In this document: positions 51,893 to 59,793 of the stretch, in pieces
Numbering within the stretch: position 1 is the stretch's first letter
How the letters are laid out: every line of letters starts with the position of its first letter
DNA from: Nocardioides cynanchi
GTDB taxonomy: Bacteria > Actinomycetota > Actinomycetes > Propionibacteriales > Nocardioidaceae
DNA length: 64,000 nt
NCBI RefSeq assembly: GCF_008761635.1
Contig: NZ_CP044344.1
Span: forward strand, 3,410,001 to 3,474,000
Reading direction: 5' to 3'
Translations under genes and position numbers: made by a program
The notes under the pieces: generated by a model
Databases searched by the model: none
What the model saw: only the letters and a program-made list of their open reading frames with translations
What the model was told of the DNA's origin: nothing

Positions 51893-52927
51893 CTACGGCA
51901 CGTGTGGTCGGTCGTCGGTGCCGGCGATGCCCGAGGGTTCCGCCGGGGGCAGGGGCACCGGCCCGTCCAGCTCGGCCACCGTCGGGGCGCCGAACATCGG
52001 CAGGCCTTGGCCCTTGCGGAGAAGCCCCCAGATCAACGGCATCACGACGATCATGGCGACACCGACCAGGGCGATCAGCACGGGATGCGTCTGGTCGTCA
52101 CCGGCGCCGAGCGGCGCCCAGCCTGACTTGTCGAGCAGGGCGAGCCCCGACATGGTCAGCACGACCACGATGCCTCGACGGATGTAGGACTGGGGCACCC
52201 GCGGAGCGATCCGGCTGCCGAGGATGCTGCCGGGCAGCGAGCCGATGACCAGCGGGATCAGGATGTGCCAGTCGAGACCGTTCAGGATGATGTTGGAGAT
52301 GGCGGCGGCGATGACGAGGGGCACGGCCTGGACGAGGTCGGTGCCGACCAGTCGGAGCGCGGAGAGCCCGGGGTAGAGCATGACCAGCGAGATCATGATC
52401 ACCGACCCGGAGCCGACGCTGGTGACTCCCACCAGCAGGCCTCCGAGGGCGCCGACGGCGACGGTGACCAAGGGACGGATCGTGGGATCGGGATCCACGG
52501 AGGGGCCGCCGCCGCGCACGCGCCGCAGGTTCACGTAGATCCGCAGGGCGTAGGTGAGAGCCGCGAAGAGCAGCGCGAAGCCGATGCACTCCTTCAGCAG
52601 GGTGTCGAGCTGGTCGGCGGACCCGGCCACCCGGTGGATGATCCAGGGACCCGCGAGCGCGAAGGGCACCGAGCCGGTGATCAGCCAGCGGGCGAGCGTC
52701 CAGTTGGGCGCCCCCTCCTTGGCGTGCGTGATCGCACCACCGGTCTTGTAGATCGCGGCAGCGGTCAGGTCGGCGGTGACCACCGTCGAGGCGTCGCCGA
52801 CCCCGAGGAAGATCAGGGCGGGCGTCATCAGGGCGCCACCGCCCATGCCGGTCAGGCCGACGATGGTGCCGACGAAGAAGCCGGCAGCGATGATCGAGAA
52901 GAACGAAGCAGTGAGCCAGTCACCCAT
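51893..52927 (-). CDS. TauE/SafE-family sulfite/anion exporter, paralog 1
   Basis: A 344-residue membrane protein with about eight helices. The family repeats are visible: GTIVGLTGMGGGALMTPALIFLGV near 20-43 and GLLVGVTSVGSGSVIMISLVMLYP near 165-188. Members export sulfite or organosulfonates or take up anions. It lies beside a near-identical paralog and the CysC fusion, so sulfur anion transport is likely. A promoter with an inverted repeat lies upstream. Confidence 0.88.
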   Translation of the reverse strand: MGDWLTASFFSIIAAGFFVGTIVGLTGMGGGALMTPALIFLGVGDASTVVTADLTAAAIYKTGGAITHAKEGAPNWTLARWLITGSVPFALAGPWIIHRVAGSADQLDTLLKECIGFALLFAALTYALRIYVNLRRVRGGGPSVDPDPTIRPLVTVAVGALGGLLVGVTSVGSGSVIMISLVMLYPGLSALRLVGTDLVQAVPLVIAAAISNIILNGLDWHILIPLVIGSLPGSILGSRIAPRVPQSYIRRGIVVVLTMSGLALLDKSGWAPLGAGDDQTHPVLIALVGVAMIVVMPLIWGLLRKGQGLPMFGAPTVAELDGPVPLPPAEPSGIAGTDDRPHVP

Positions 52928-52952
52928 GGGCGCGATCCTTCGAAGAAGGTGG

Positions 52953-52995
52953 GTAAGACACCTAACTCTACAGTTTGACCCGAGTTAGTTGCAAA
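52953..52995 (-). promoter_or_regulatory. Promoter with inverted repeat upstream of TauE/SafE paralog 1
   Basis: Read on the minus strand, TTGCAA (-35) and TAGAGT (-10) are 18 bases apart. The inverted repeat CTAACTC...GAGTTAG (52962-52968 and 52982-52988, 13-base spacer) covers the -10 and spacer, a position suited to a repressor. This is an AT-rich island in GC-rich surroundings. The regulator is unknown. Confidence 0.6.
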
Positions 52996-53047
52996 CCCCC
53001 GCGCCATGGGCACGACGATCGTCTCCCGGAGTCCTCGGCCCGGCCCC

Positions 53048-54106
53048 CTAGTGGGCCGGTGCGTCGCCGCCGTCGACCGCCGGCGTGCCGGCGGTCTGGA
53101 CGCCCGGCGCTGTGGCTGGGCTCGGGGCGCCCTGCTGGCCCTCGAGCTGGGCCACGGTCGGTGCGCCGAACATCGGCAGGCCCTCGGTCCGCCGGATCAC
53201 ACCCCAGACCAGCGGGACGAGCACGAGCATCGCCACGCCCACCCCGGCCACGACCATCGTGTGTGTGTCGTCCTTGCCCGCGCCCAGCGGAGCCCAGCCG
53301 GACTTGTCGAGCAGGGCCACCCCCGACATCGTCAGCACCACGACGATGCCGCGCCGGATGAAGGACTGCGGGACGCGTGGCGCCAGGCGCGCCCCCAGCA
53401 CGGTGCCGGGCGTGGACCCGACCACCAGCGGGATCAGGATGTGCCAGTCGAGCCCGTTGATGATGATGTTGGAGAGCGCGGCGGCCAGGACGAGCGGAAC
53501 GGCCTGCACCAGGTCGGTGCCGACCAGCCGGATCGGCGAGAGCCCGGGGTAGAGCATCAGCAGCGCGATCATGATCACCGACCCGGCGCCGACACTCGTG
53601 ATCCCGACCAGCAGTCCGCCGAGGGCGCCGACCCCGAGCGTGACCAGCGGTCGGATCCGAGGGTCGGGGTCCGCGCGCGGGCGGTCGGCGCGGTTGCGCC
53701 GGAGGTTCACGTAGAGCCGGAGGGCGTATGTCGTGGCTGCGAACAGCAGAGCGAAGCCGATGCACTCCATGAGCAGGCGCTCGACCGAGGCGGGGCTCCC
53801 GCCCGCGACTCGATGGACGATCCAGGGCCCGAGCAGGGCCATCGGCACCGAACCGATGATGAGCCACTTGGCGAGCGTCATGTTGGGTGATCCCTGACGC
53901 GCGTGGGTCACCGCGCCGGCACTCCTCGACACGGCGGCCGCCGTCAGGTCCGCGGTGACCACGGCGGAGGCGTTGCCGACGCCGAGGAAGATCAGGGCAG
54001 GCGTCATCAGGGCACCGCCCCCCATCCCGGTCAGGCCGACGACGATGCCGACCAGGAAGCCGGCGCCGATGATGGAGAAGAAGTCGGAGGTGAGCCAGTC
54101 ACCCAT
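53048..54106 (-). CDS. TauE/SafE-family sulfite/anion exporter, paralog 2
   Basis: A 352-residue protein, aligned by eye with paralog 1 along its whole length, with most positions identical (both begin MGDWLT, share GLTGMGGGALMTPALIFLGV and the CIGFALLFAA segment). Tandem duplication is the simplest explanation. The C-termini differ (Ala/Pro/Asp-rich here). It lies between paralog 1 and the CysC-phosphatase fusion, all on the minus strand. Confidence 0.88.
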   Translation of the reverse strand: MGDWLTSDFFSIIGAGFLVGIVVGLTGMGGGALMTPALIFLGVGNASAVVTADLTAAAVSRSAGAVTHARQGSPNMTLAKWLIIGSVPMALLGPWIVHRVAGGSPASVERLLMECIGFALLFAATTYALRLYVNLRRNRADRPRADPDPRIRPLVTLGVGALGGLLVGITSVGAGSVIMIALLMLYPGLSPIRLVGTDLVQAVPLVLAAALSNIIINGLDWHILIPLVVGSTPGTVLGARLAPRVPQSFIRRGIVVVLTMSGVALLDKSGWAPLGAGKDDTHTMVVAGVGVAMLVLVPLVWGVIRRTEGLPMFGAPTVAQLEGQQGAPSPATAPGVQTAGTPAVDGGDAPAH

Positions 54107-54160
54107 GGGTGTGGTCCTTCCTCGGACGGTCGGGAGCGACGCGTGGACGGGTCTGTGCGG

Positions 54161-55993
54161 TCAGCTCGTCCGGTCGGTCGGTGCAGGTCTCCGCAGCCGG
54201 TCGACGGCCACCTCGAGCAGTGCCTCCATGGTGACGGCGGCCCGCCGGGCAGCCTCGGGGCCACGCCGGTAGGGGTCGTCGATGTCGTGGGCCGGCGAGG
54301 CGGCGACCCGCCGGTTCGCAAGAGCCTCGATCAGCTCGCGGCCGCGCAGCGACGGGTCGGCCGCCTGGGCGCTGGCCACGAACTGCCCGAGCGTGAAGAT
54401 CTTCCGGAACGCCGCCGGACGGTCCTCCAGCAGCCGGGTCCGATGGCTCGCCTCGGCGGTGAGCACCAGGTCGGCGGCGTCGACCAGCTCACCGGTCGCG
54501 GCTCGGCTGCGGAAGGCCTCCACGTCGGTGCCGTGCCGGGCGAACTCCGCGGCCATGGTGTCGCTGACCGGTGACGCGTCGAACCCGTGGGTCCCGGCGC
54601 TGCTCACCTCCACCCCCGAGTCGGGCCCGAGCAGCTGACGGGCGCGGAGCTCGAGGTACGGCGAGCGGCAGATGTTCGCCGTACACACGAAGAGGACGCG
54701 GAGCGGGTCTTGGTCTCGACTCCGCTCGACCACCGAGGCTGCCGGCTCGACCACCGGGTCGTGGTCTCGACTCCGCTCGACCACCGAGGTTGCCGGCTCG
54801 ACCACCGGGCCGCCCGGGCCGGCCACGCGGCCGGCCGCCACCAGGGCATCGAGCACCTCGTCGCGGCAGTCCTCGATGGAGCGGCCCGTGGTGTCGATGC
54901 GCAGGTCGGCGTCGTCGGGCGGCTCGTAAGGGGAGGAGATCCCGGTGAAGTCGGGGATCTCGCCGCGCCGGGCCTTGGCGTACATGCCCTTGCGGTCGCG
55001 GCGCTCGCACTCCTCGAGCGGCGTCGCGACGTGGACCAGGAAGAAAGCCCCTCCGGCGGCCTCCGTCATCGCTCGCACGTCCTGCCGGGTCCGGTCGAAC
55101 GGCGCGATCGGGCTGCACACCGCGACCCCGCCGTGCCGGGAGATCTCCGCCGCCACCCAGCCGATCCGGCGGATGTTGGTCTCACGATCGGCCCGGCTGA
55201 AGGTCAGCCCGGCCGAGAGGTTGCGGCGGACGACGTCGCCGTCCAGGGAGGTGATGCTGCGCTCTCCCTGCTCGAGCAGGGAGTCGATGACCGCCTGGGC
55301 GACGGTCGACTTGCCGCTGCCGGAGAGGCCGGTGAAGAACAGGACGAGACCCTGGCGGTCCGGGCCCGGCTGGTCGCCCTCGACGATCGCCGCGATGTCT
55401 TCGGGGTAGTCGCCGTCGGTGTCGCCCAGGGCGAGCACCGGGTCGGGTCCGGCGTAGGCGGCCACGACGTGGATCCCGAGCTCGTGGTCGACCGACGGGT
55501 CGCCGTGTGAGGCGAGGGGTACGGCGACCACCGCGGCGTCCGGCAGGTGCCCGGCGGCCGCCAGCGACGCCCGGAGCAGCGCCACGGTCGAGAGCTCCGG
55601 GGTGCCCGGTCCGGTCAGCGCGAGCAGCACGACCGGCGTGCCGACCTCGCGGAGCCGGTCGATCTCGTCGGTGGTGAGCGCGTCGACGACCGGGACGAAG
55701 GTGGACCCGGCGTACTGCTCGCGCACGTGGGCCGGGCTCAGGTGGAGCCGGCGGAACGGTCCGTGCTGGGCGTGGGTGAGCGGCTCGACCGTGCCGTCCG
55801 CCGAGAGCCGGGCCAATGGCAGCCCTTCGGGGTCGACCAGCTCGACCTCCTGCCCGCGCAGCTCCTCGGGGAGCTCGAGGGTGATCGGCGAACCCGGCTC
55901 GTTGAAGCCGCTGACCGGAGTGAACGCCCCGCCGGTGAGCAGCTCGAGGTCGGCCAGCTCCCGGGGGCTCGGGCAGTGTTGGGGCATCGGCAC
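54161..55993 (-). CDS. cysC: APS kinase (CysC) fused to low-molecular-weight protein-tyrosine phosphatase
   Basis: A 610-residue three-part protein. Residues 1-210 resemble the ATP-sulfurylase-like N-terminal region found on some CysC proteins (LTGGAFTPVSGFNEPG). Residues 216-390 are APS kinase: P-loop GLSGSGKST (K228), LDGDVVRRNL, FDRTRQDVR, making PAPS. Residues 395-428 are a linker of two 17-residue repeats encoded by 51-base DNA repeats. Residues 430-605 are LMW-PTP: CTANICRS (C437, R443) and the acid loop HDIDDPYRRG. The phosphatase could act on the tyrosine kinase at 23297-24790. Start ATG 55993; an alternative M at residue 3 changes little. Confidence 0.9.
   Translation of the reverse strand: MPMPQHCPSPRELADLELLTGGAFTPVSGFNEPGSPITLELPEELRGQEVELVDPEGLPLARLSADGTVEPLTHAQHGPFRRLHLSPAHVREQYAGSTFVPVVDALTTDEIDRLREVGTPVVLLALTGPGTPELSTVALLRASLAAAGHLPDAAVVAVPLASHGDPSVDHELGIHVVAAYAGPDPVLALGDTDGDYPEDIAAIVEGDQPGPDRQGLVLFFTGLSGSGKSTVAQAVIDSLLEQGERSITSLDGDVVRRNLSAGLTFSRADRETNIRRIGWVAAEISRHGGVAVCSPIAPFDRTRQDVRAMTEAAGGAFFLVHVATPLEECERRDRKGMYAKARRGEIPDFTGISSPYEPPDDADLRIDTTGRSIEDCRDEVLDALVAAGRVAGPGGPVVEPATSVVERSRDHDPVVEPAASVVERSRDQDPLRVLFVCTANICRSPYLELRARQLLGPDSGVEVSSAGTHGFDASPVSDTMAAEFARHGTDVEAFRSRAATGELVDAADLVLTAEASHRTRLLEDRPAAFRKIFTLGQFVASAQAADPSLRGRELIEALANRRVAASPAHDIDDPYRRGPEAARRAAVTMEALLEVAVDRLRRPAPTDRTS
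54711..54812. repeat. Two 51-bp tandem repeats inside the CysC-phosphatase linker
   Basis: Units at 54711-54761 and 54762-54812 differ at 2 of 51 bases. Each starts TGGTCTCGACTCCGCTCGAC, a short dyad that recalls the GGTCTCGAC..GCTCGACC elements scattered between genes in many actinobacterial genomes (from memory). 51 is a multiple of 3, so the reading frame is kept; both units translate to VVE(P)A.SVVERSRD(H/Q)DP. Confidence 0.85.
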
Positions 55994-56086
55994 GGGACCA
56001 TCCTGCCAGCGCCGTTACCCTGACCGGGTGCCAGCCGATCCGCGCCTCCACCGCTCCGACCGCACGCCCCGTTCGGCGAGCCCGCG

Positions 56087-57067
56087 GTGAGTGCCGTGGT
56101 CCCGGTCGCGGAGATCGTCCGGAGCGGCTTCGTCGAGGGCCATCACTACGGCTCCGTGGTCGCCCTGGAGCCCGACGGCTCGGTCGCCTGGGCGGTCGGC
56201 GACGTCGCGAGCCCGATCCTGCCCCGCTCCTGCAACAAGCCGGTCCAGGCCCTCGGCATGCTCCGGGCCGGGCTCGACCTGCCGCCGGACCTGCTCGCCC
56301 TCGCCTGCGCCTCGCACTCGGGGGAGCCCTTCCACATCGAGGGCGTACGCCGGATCCTGACGGCCGCCGGACTCTCCGAGGCCGATCTGCGGACGCCGCC
56401 GGACTACCCCCTCGACGACGAGGCCCGTGACCGGCTGATCCGCGACGGGGGCTCGAGGGCGCCGGTCCTGATGAACTGCTCCGGCAAGCACGCCGCGATG
56501 CTGGCGACCTGCGTGGCCAACGGCTGGCCGACCGCGACCTACCTCGACGCCGACCATCCGCTGCAGCAGGCATTGGCGGCGACCTTCGGCGAGCTCACCG
56601 GTGAGCGGGTCGCGGTGACCGCCGTGGACGGCTGCGGTGCGCCCCTGTTCTCGGCGTCCCTGACCGGCCTGGCCCGCGCCTTCCGGGCCCTCGCCCTCGG
56701 GGTCGACGGGAGCGGAGCGCCGGACCCCGCGAGTGCCCGGATCGCCGACGCCATCCGTAGCCACCCCGCCTACGTGTCGGGGACCAACCGCGACGAACGA
56801 GCCCTGTTGACGGCCATCCCCGGCGCGATCGGCAAGGCCGGCGCCGAGTGCTGCTACGTCGTCGCCCTCGGCGACGGTCGTGCGTTCGCCCTCAAGGCCG
56901 ACGACGGCGCCGCCAGGGTCCGGCCGGTGCTGATGGCCGAAGCGCTGCGTCGTACCCCCGGGCTGCTCGACGACCCGGCCGTCGACGCCGAGGCGGTACG
57001 CCGGACCGGGGTGCTCACGCTGCTAGGCGGCGGTGTCCCGGTGGGCGAGATCCGCGCCTGCTACTAG
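56087..57067 (+). CDS. L-asparaginase II family protein
   Basis: A 326-residue member of the asparaginase II family (PF06089), which is unrelated to the classical type II enzyme. RSGFVEGHHYGSVVAL, ILPRSCNKPVQAL near 47 and NCSGKHAAMLATC near 128 (a nucleophile region), AVDGCGAPLF and GAECCYVVALGDG are conserved pieces. It releases ammonia from asparagine. GTG start; divergent from the CysC fusion across 93 bases. Confidence 0.87.
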   Translation: MSAVVPVAEIVRSGFVEGHHYGSVVALEPDGSVAWAVGDVASPILPRSCNKPVQALGMLRAGLDLPPDLLALACASHSGEPFHIEGVRRILTAAGLSEADLRTPPDYPLDDEARDRLIRDGGSRAPVLMNCSGKHAAMLATCVANGWPTATYLDADHPLQQALAATFGELTGERVAVTAVDGCGAPLFSASLTGLARAFRALALGVDGSGAPDPASARIADAIRSHPAYVSGTNRDERALLTAIPGAIGKAGAECCYVVALGDGRAFALKADDGAARVRPVLMAEALRRTPGLLDDPAVDAEAVRRTGVLTLLGGGVPVGEIRACY

Positions 57068-57184
57068 CTGCTAGCAAGCAGCCCGTGACAATTGCCTATG
57101 TTTTGTTGGGCTTTCAGGCGAGGTGTGAGTGCTCTCACCTCGCCAGGAGTTGAGTTTGCTAACTGCTGCTAGCAAAATGGAGCT
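57068..57184 (+). promoter_or_regulatory. Promoter region with repeated GCTAGCAA operators
   Basis: GCTGCTAGCAA occurs at 57068-57078 and again at about 57163-57173. The second forms a perfect dyad TTTGCTA...TAGCAAA (8-base spacer) just before the GTG of the XRE gene; the first lies in the dyad GCTGC...GCAGC. Two copies of the same word flanking the intergenic region suit autoregulation by the XRE protein. The region is AT-richer than average. Confidence 0.65.
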
Positions 57185-57556
57185 GTGGCAAAGAACAAGG
57201 TGGGCAAGACCGTCGAGAGTCTCGGCGACTACTTGCGCGAGCAGCGGGTCTCGGCCCGGCTCACCCTCCGTCAGCTCGCCGAGCAGACGGGTGTTTCGAA
57301 CCCCTATCTGAGCCAGATCGAGCGCGGTCTGCGCCGCCCGTCGGCCGAGGTGCTCCAGCAGCTGGCCAAGGCGCTGCGGATCTCGGCCGAGCAGCTCTAC
57401 CTCCGGGCCGGCATCGTCAGCCCGGACGACGGCATCGGCGGCTCGGTCGAGCTGGCGGTCCTCGGGGACTCCTCCCTGACCGAGCGGCAGAAGCAGACCC
57501 TGCTCGATGTGTACGCGTCCTTCCTCGCGTTGAACGCGGGTCAGGACGCCACCTGA
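57185..57556 (+). CDS. XRE-family transcriptional regulator (HbhA-linked)
   Basis: A 123-residue regulator with a helix-turn-helix at residues 15-70 (SARLTLRQLAEQTGVSNPYL, then SQIERGLRRPSAEVLQQLAKAL) and a helical C-terminal part ending LTERQKQTLLDVYASFLALN. GTG start, no ribosome site; the mRNA may be leaderless or nearly so. The same gene pair, XRE then HbhA, is Rv0474-Rv0475 in M. tuberculosis (from memory). Confidence 0.88.
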   Translation: MAKNKVGKTVESLGDYLREQRVSARLTLRQLAEQTGVSNPYLSQIERGLRRPSAEVLQQLAKALRISAEQLYLRAGIVSPDDGIGGSVELAVLGDSSLTERQKQTLLDVYASFLALNAGQDAT

Positions 57557-57603
57557 ACGACCCGGCGTCCGCCGGACCATCCCACCACCAGAAGGAGCCG
57601 ATC

Positions 57604-58215
57604 ATGGCGAAGACCAAGTTCGACATCACCAACCAGATCCCCGAGGCCGCCACGCGTCCGCTGTACGCCGGCGTCGGCGTGACCGACCGCGTCGTGGAGG
57701 CCGTCCGCGACTACGTGGCCGACATGCAGAAGCGGGTCACCGTGGTGCAGAAGTCGGTCGCCGACTTCCAGGTCGAGAGCCTGACCAAGAACCTCGGCAA
57801 GGACGCCCAGGCCCGTCGCACCCAGATCGAGAAGCGCGTCGCGGAGCTCCAGGCCGAGGCGCTGGCCCTCCCGACCCGGCTCCAGAAGCTGGTCGACGAG
57901 CAGGTCGCCACCGCCGGTGACACCTACGCCGAGCTGGTCAAGCGCGGCGAGACCCTCGTGGGTCGGATCCGTCGTCAGCAGTCCACCCAGGCGACCGTGT
58001 CGTCGGCGAAGACCACCTCCGCCAAGGCGAAGACGACCAAGACGCAGGCCGCCAAGACCGCCGCGACCGCCAAGAAGTCGGCGAGCCGGACCACGGCCAA
58101 GGCCAAGAAGAGCCCGGCCCGCAGCAGCGCGAAGGCCACCCGCACCTCGGCGACGACCACCGCGTCGAATGCCGCCAAGGCCGTCGGTGACGCCGCCGCG
58201 AAGGTCGGCGACTGA
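57604..58215 (+). CDS. hbhA: HbhA-like heparin-binding hemagglutinin homolog
   Basis: A 203-residue protein. Residues 1-130 are a long coiled-coil helix pair (VEAVRDYVADMQKRVTVVQK...), and residues 130-203 are a Lys/Ala/Thr-rich tail (AKAKTTKTQAAKTAATAKKS...), the region that binds sulfated glycosaminoglycans in HbhA. In non-pathogens the protein may act in cell-surface or DNA binding. AGAAGGAG precedes the ATG. A strong hairpin follows. Confidence 0.85.
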   Translation: MAKTKFDITNQIPEAATRPLYAGVGVTDRVVEAVRDYVADMQKRVTVVQKSVADFQVESLTKNLGKDAQARRTQIEKRVAELQAEALALPTRLQKLVDEQVATAGDTYAELVKRGETLVGRIRRQQSTQATVSSAKTTSAKAKTTKTQAAKTAATAKKSASRTTAKAKKSPARSSAKATRTSATTTASNAAKAVGDAAAKVGD

Positions 58216-58235
58216 CCGCAGATCGCCCGAGCGAC

Positions 58236-58274
58236 GCCCGGGCCCCGGGGGCCATGAGTCCTCGGGGCCCGGGC
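58236..58274 (+). terminator. Terminator-like hairpin after hbhA
   Basis: GCCCGGGCCCCG (58236-58247) pairs perfectly with CGGGGCCCGGGC (58263-58274) across a 15-base loop, 21 bases after the hbhA stop. No T run, as usual for high-GC actinobacteria. Confidence 0.75.
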
Positions 58275-58351
58275 TGCTCGCGTGGTCAGCGTTTCCTCCG
58301 TCGGCACCCCGGTCAGGTAACGTTTCTCACCGCTAGTGTCGACGACTCGGG

Positions 58352-59662
58352 ATGCGGGGAACTGTGAACCACAACGGACCGACCACGTGCCGTCGGACCC
58401 TCAGGCTCGGTGTCGCCGCCATGGCGGCGGCCCTGGTCCTGGCGGTCCAGGCGTGCGGCCCGGCGACGGCCCACGGGCCGGCGGCCGATTCCGTGCAGGC
58501 CGGTGCCGCACCCGCGAAGGCGGCAGCGACCACGTCCCGCTTCTTCGGGATGCACGCGCCGCAGCTCGCCACCGCCTTCCCTCGGGCCCGGGTGGGCGCG
58601 GTGAACCTGACCACCAACGGCGTCTACTGGCCCGACCTCGAGACCTCGCCGGGCGTGTGGGACTTCAGCCACCTCGACGCCCTCGTCAGCCGGGCCCACC
58701 GCAACGGCGCCCAGCCGCTCCTCGTGCTGGGGCAGACCCCCGCCTTCTACTCCGCCTCGCCGAGCAGCCCGCAGGTCTGGGCCACGGTCCCGGACCTGGC
58801 CGCCTGGAAGAGCTACGTGCAGAAGGTCGTCGACCGGTACGGCACCCGGATCGACTACGAGATCTGGCCCGAGGCCAACATCGTCTCGAACTGGGCCGGC
58901 ACCCCCCACGAGCTGGCGGTACGGGTGGCCGCGGCCGCGCGGATCATCCACCAGACGGCTCGCCACGCCACGGTGGTGTCTCCGGCCATGGTGCTCCGGC
59001 TCTCCTACGAGCGGCACTGGATGGACCAGTTCTTCGCCCAGAAGGTCGGCGGCACGCGGATCGGCGCCTCCTTCGACGCGATCGGCCTCGACCCCTACCC
59101 GAAGGCGACCGGCTCCCCCGAGGACTCGATGACCCTGATCGGCAAGGCGCGCCGGATCCTGGCCTCGCACAAGGTGACCGCGCCGCTGTGGAACGTCGAG
59201 ATCAACTACGGCGTGGTGGGCGGCAACCAGCCGATCACGGGGCACTCACCGGACCGCAAGCAGGCGTCGTACGTCGTCCGGACCTACGTGCTGAACGCCG
59301 CCGCCCGGATCCAGCGCGTCTACTGGCTGGGCTGGGACCGGTTCTCCTCGCTGGACATCCAGATGGTCCAGTCCGACGGGGTGACTCCCAGTGCAGCCGG
59401 CCGGGCGTACTCCCGGGTCCAGAAGTGGCTGACCGGCCAGAAGGCGAAGGGCTGCCAGCAGGCCCGCCACTCCCACGTCTACACCTGCACGCAGGTTCGC
59501 AACGGTCGCACGAGCTGGATCTACTGGGTCCCGTCGGGCAGGACTTCCGTCCCTGCCCCGGCCGGAGCCCGACACGTACAGTCGATGACCGGAGTGGTGT
59601 CGGGTACGCATCGTGGGAAGCGGATCAAGGTGACCAGCTCGCCGGTGTGGGTCTACCACTGA
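58352..59662 (+). CDS. Exported lipoprotein with glycoside-hydrolase-like (clan GH-A) fold
   Basis: A 436-residue protein with an N-terminal signal and lipobox-like AVQAC (Cys near residue 35). The rest looks like a TIM-barrel glycosidase: YEIWPEANIVSNW with candidate acid/base E174, and PLWNVEINYG with candidate nucleophile E283, on strands about 109 residues apart, as in GH5/GH39-type enzymes. The C-terminal 80 residues form a separate beta-rich piece with Cys pairs. It sits in the capsule locus, so it may trim or degrade the polymer. Start could be ATG 58352 or GTG 58364; candidate -10 TAGTGT at 58334-58339. Confidence 0.7.
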   Translation: MRGTVNHNGPTTCRRTLRLGVAAMAAALVLAVQACGPATAHGPAADSVQAGAAPAKAAATTSRFFGMHAPQLATAFPRARVGAVNLTTNGVYWPDLETSPGVWDFSHLDALVSRAHRNGAQPLLVLGQTPAFYSASPSSPQVWATVPDLAAWKSYVQKVVDRYGTRIDYEIWPEANIVSNWAGTPHELAVRVAAAARIIHQTARHATVVSPAMVLRLSYERHWMDQFFAQKVGGTRIGASFDAIGLDPYPKATGSPEDSMTLIGKARRILASHKVTAPLWNVEINYGVVGGNQPITGHSPDRKQASYVVRTYVLNAAARIQRVYWLGWDRFSSLDIQMVQSDGVTPSAAGRAYSRVQKWLTGQKAKGCQQARHSHVYTCTQVRNGRTSWIYWVPSGRTSVPAPAGARHVQSMTGVVSGTHRGKRIKVTSSPVWVYH

Positions 59663-59793
59663 ACCTTTCTACCCGGTGACGCATCCGACAGGACGCACCA
59701 CATCCGGTTCGACGAGCACCGATCCGGTGCCGGCGTGTGACGGAATCGATGTCACAGACGCTGTAGTAATTGAGTGAGGAGCTGTTCTCGGCA

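Noticed and set aside
54587..55510. Plus-strand frame with repeated DHRGCRLDHR-like segments
   Set aside because: It is the antisense translation of the 51-base repeats and the APS kinase gene.
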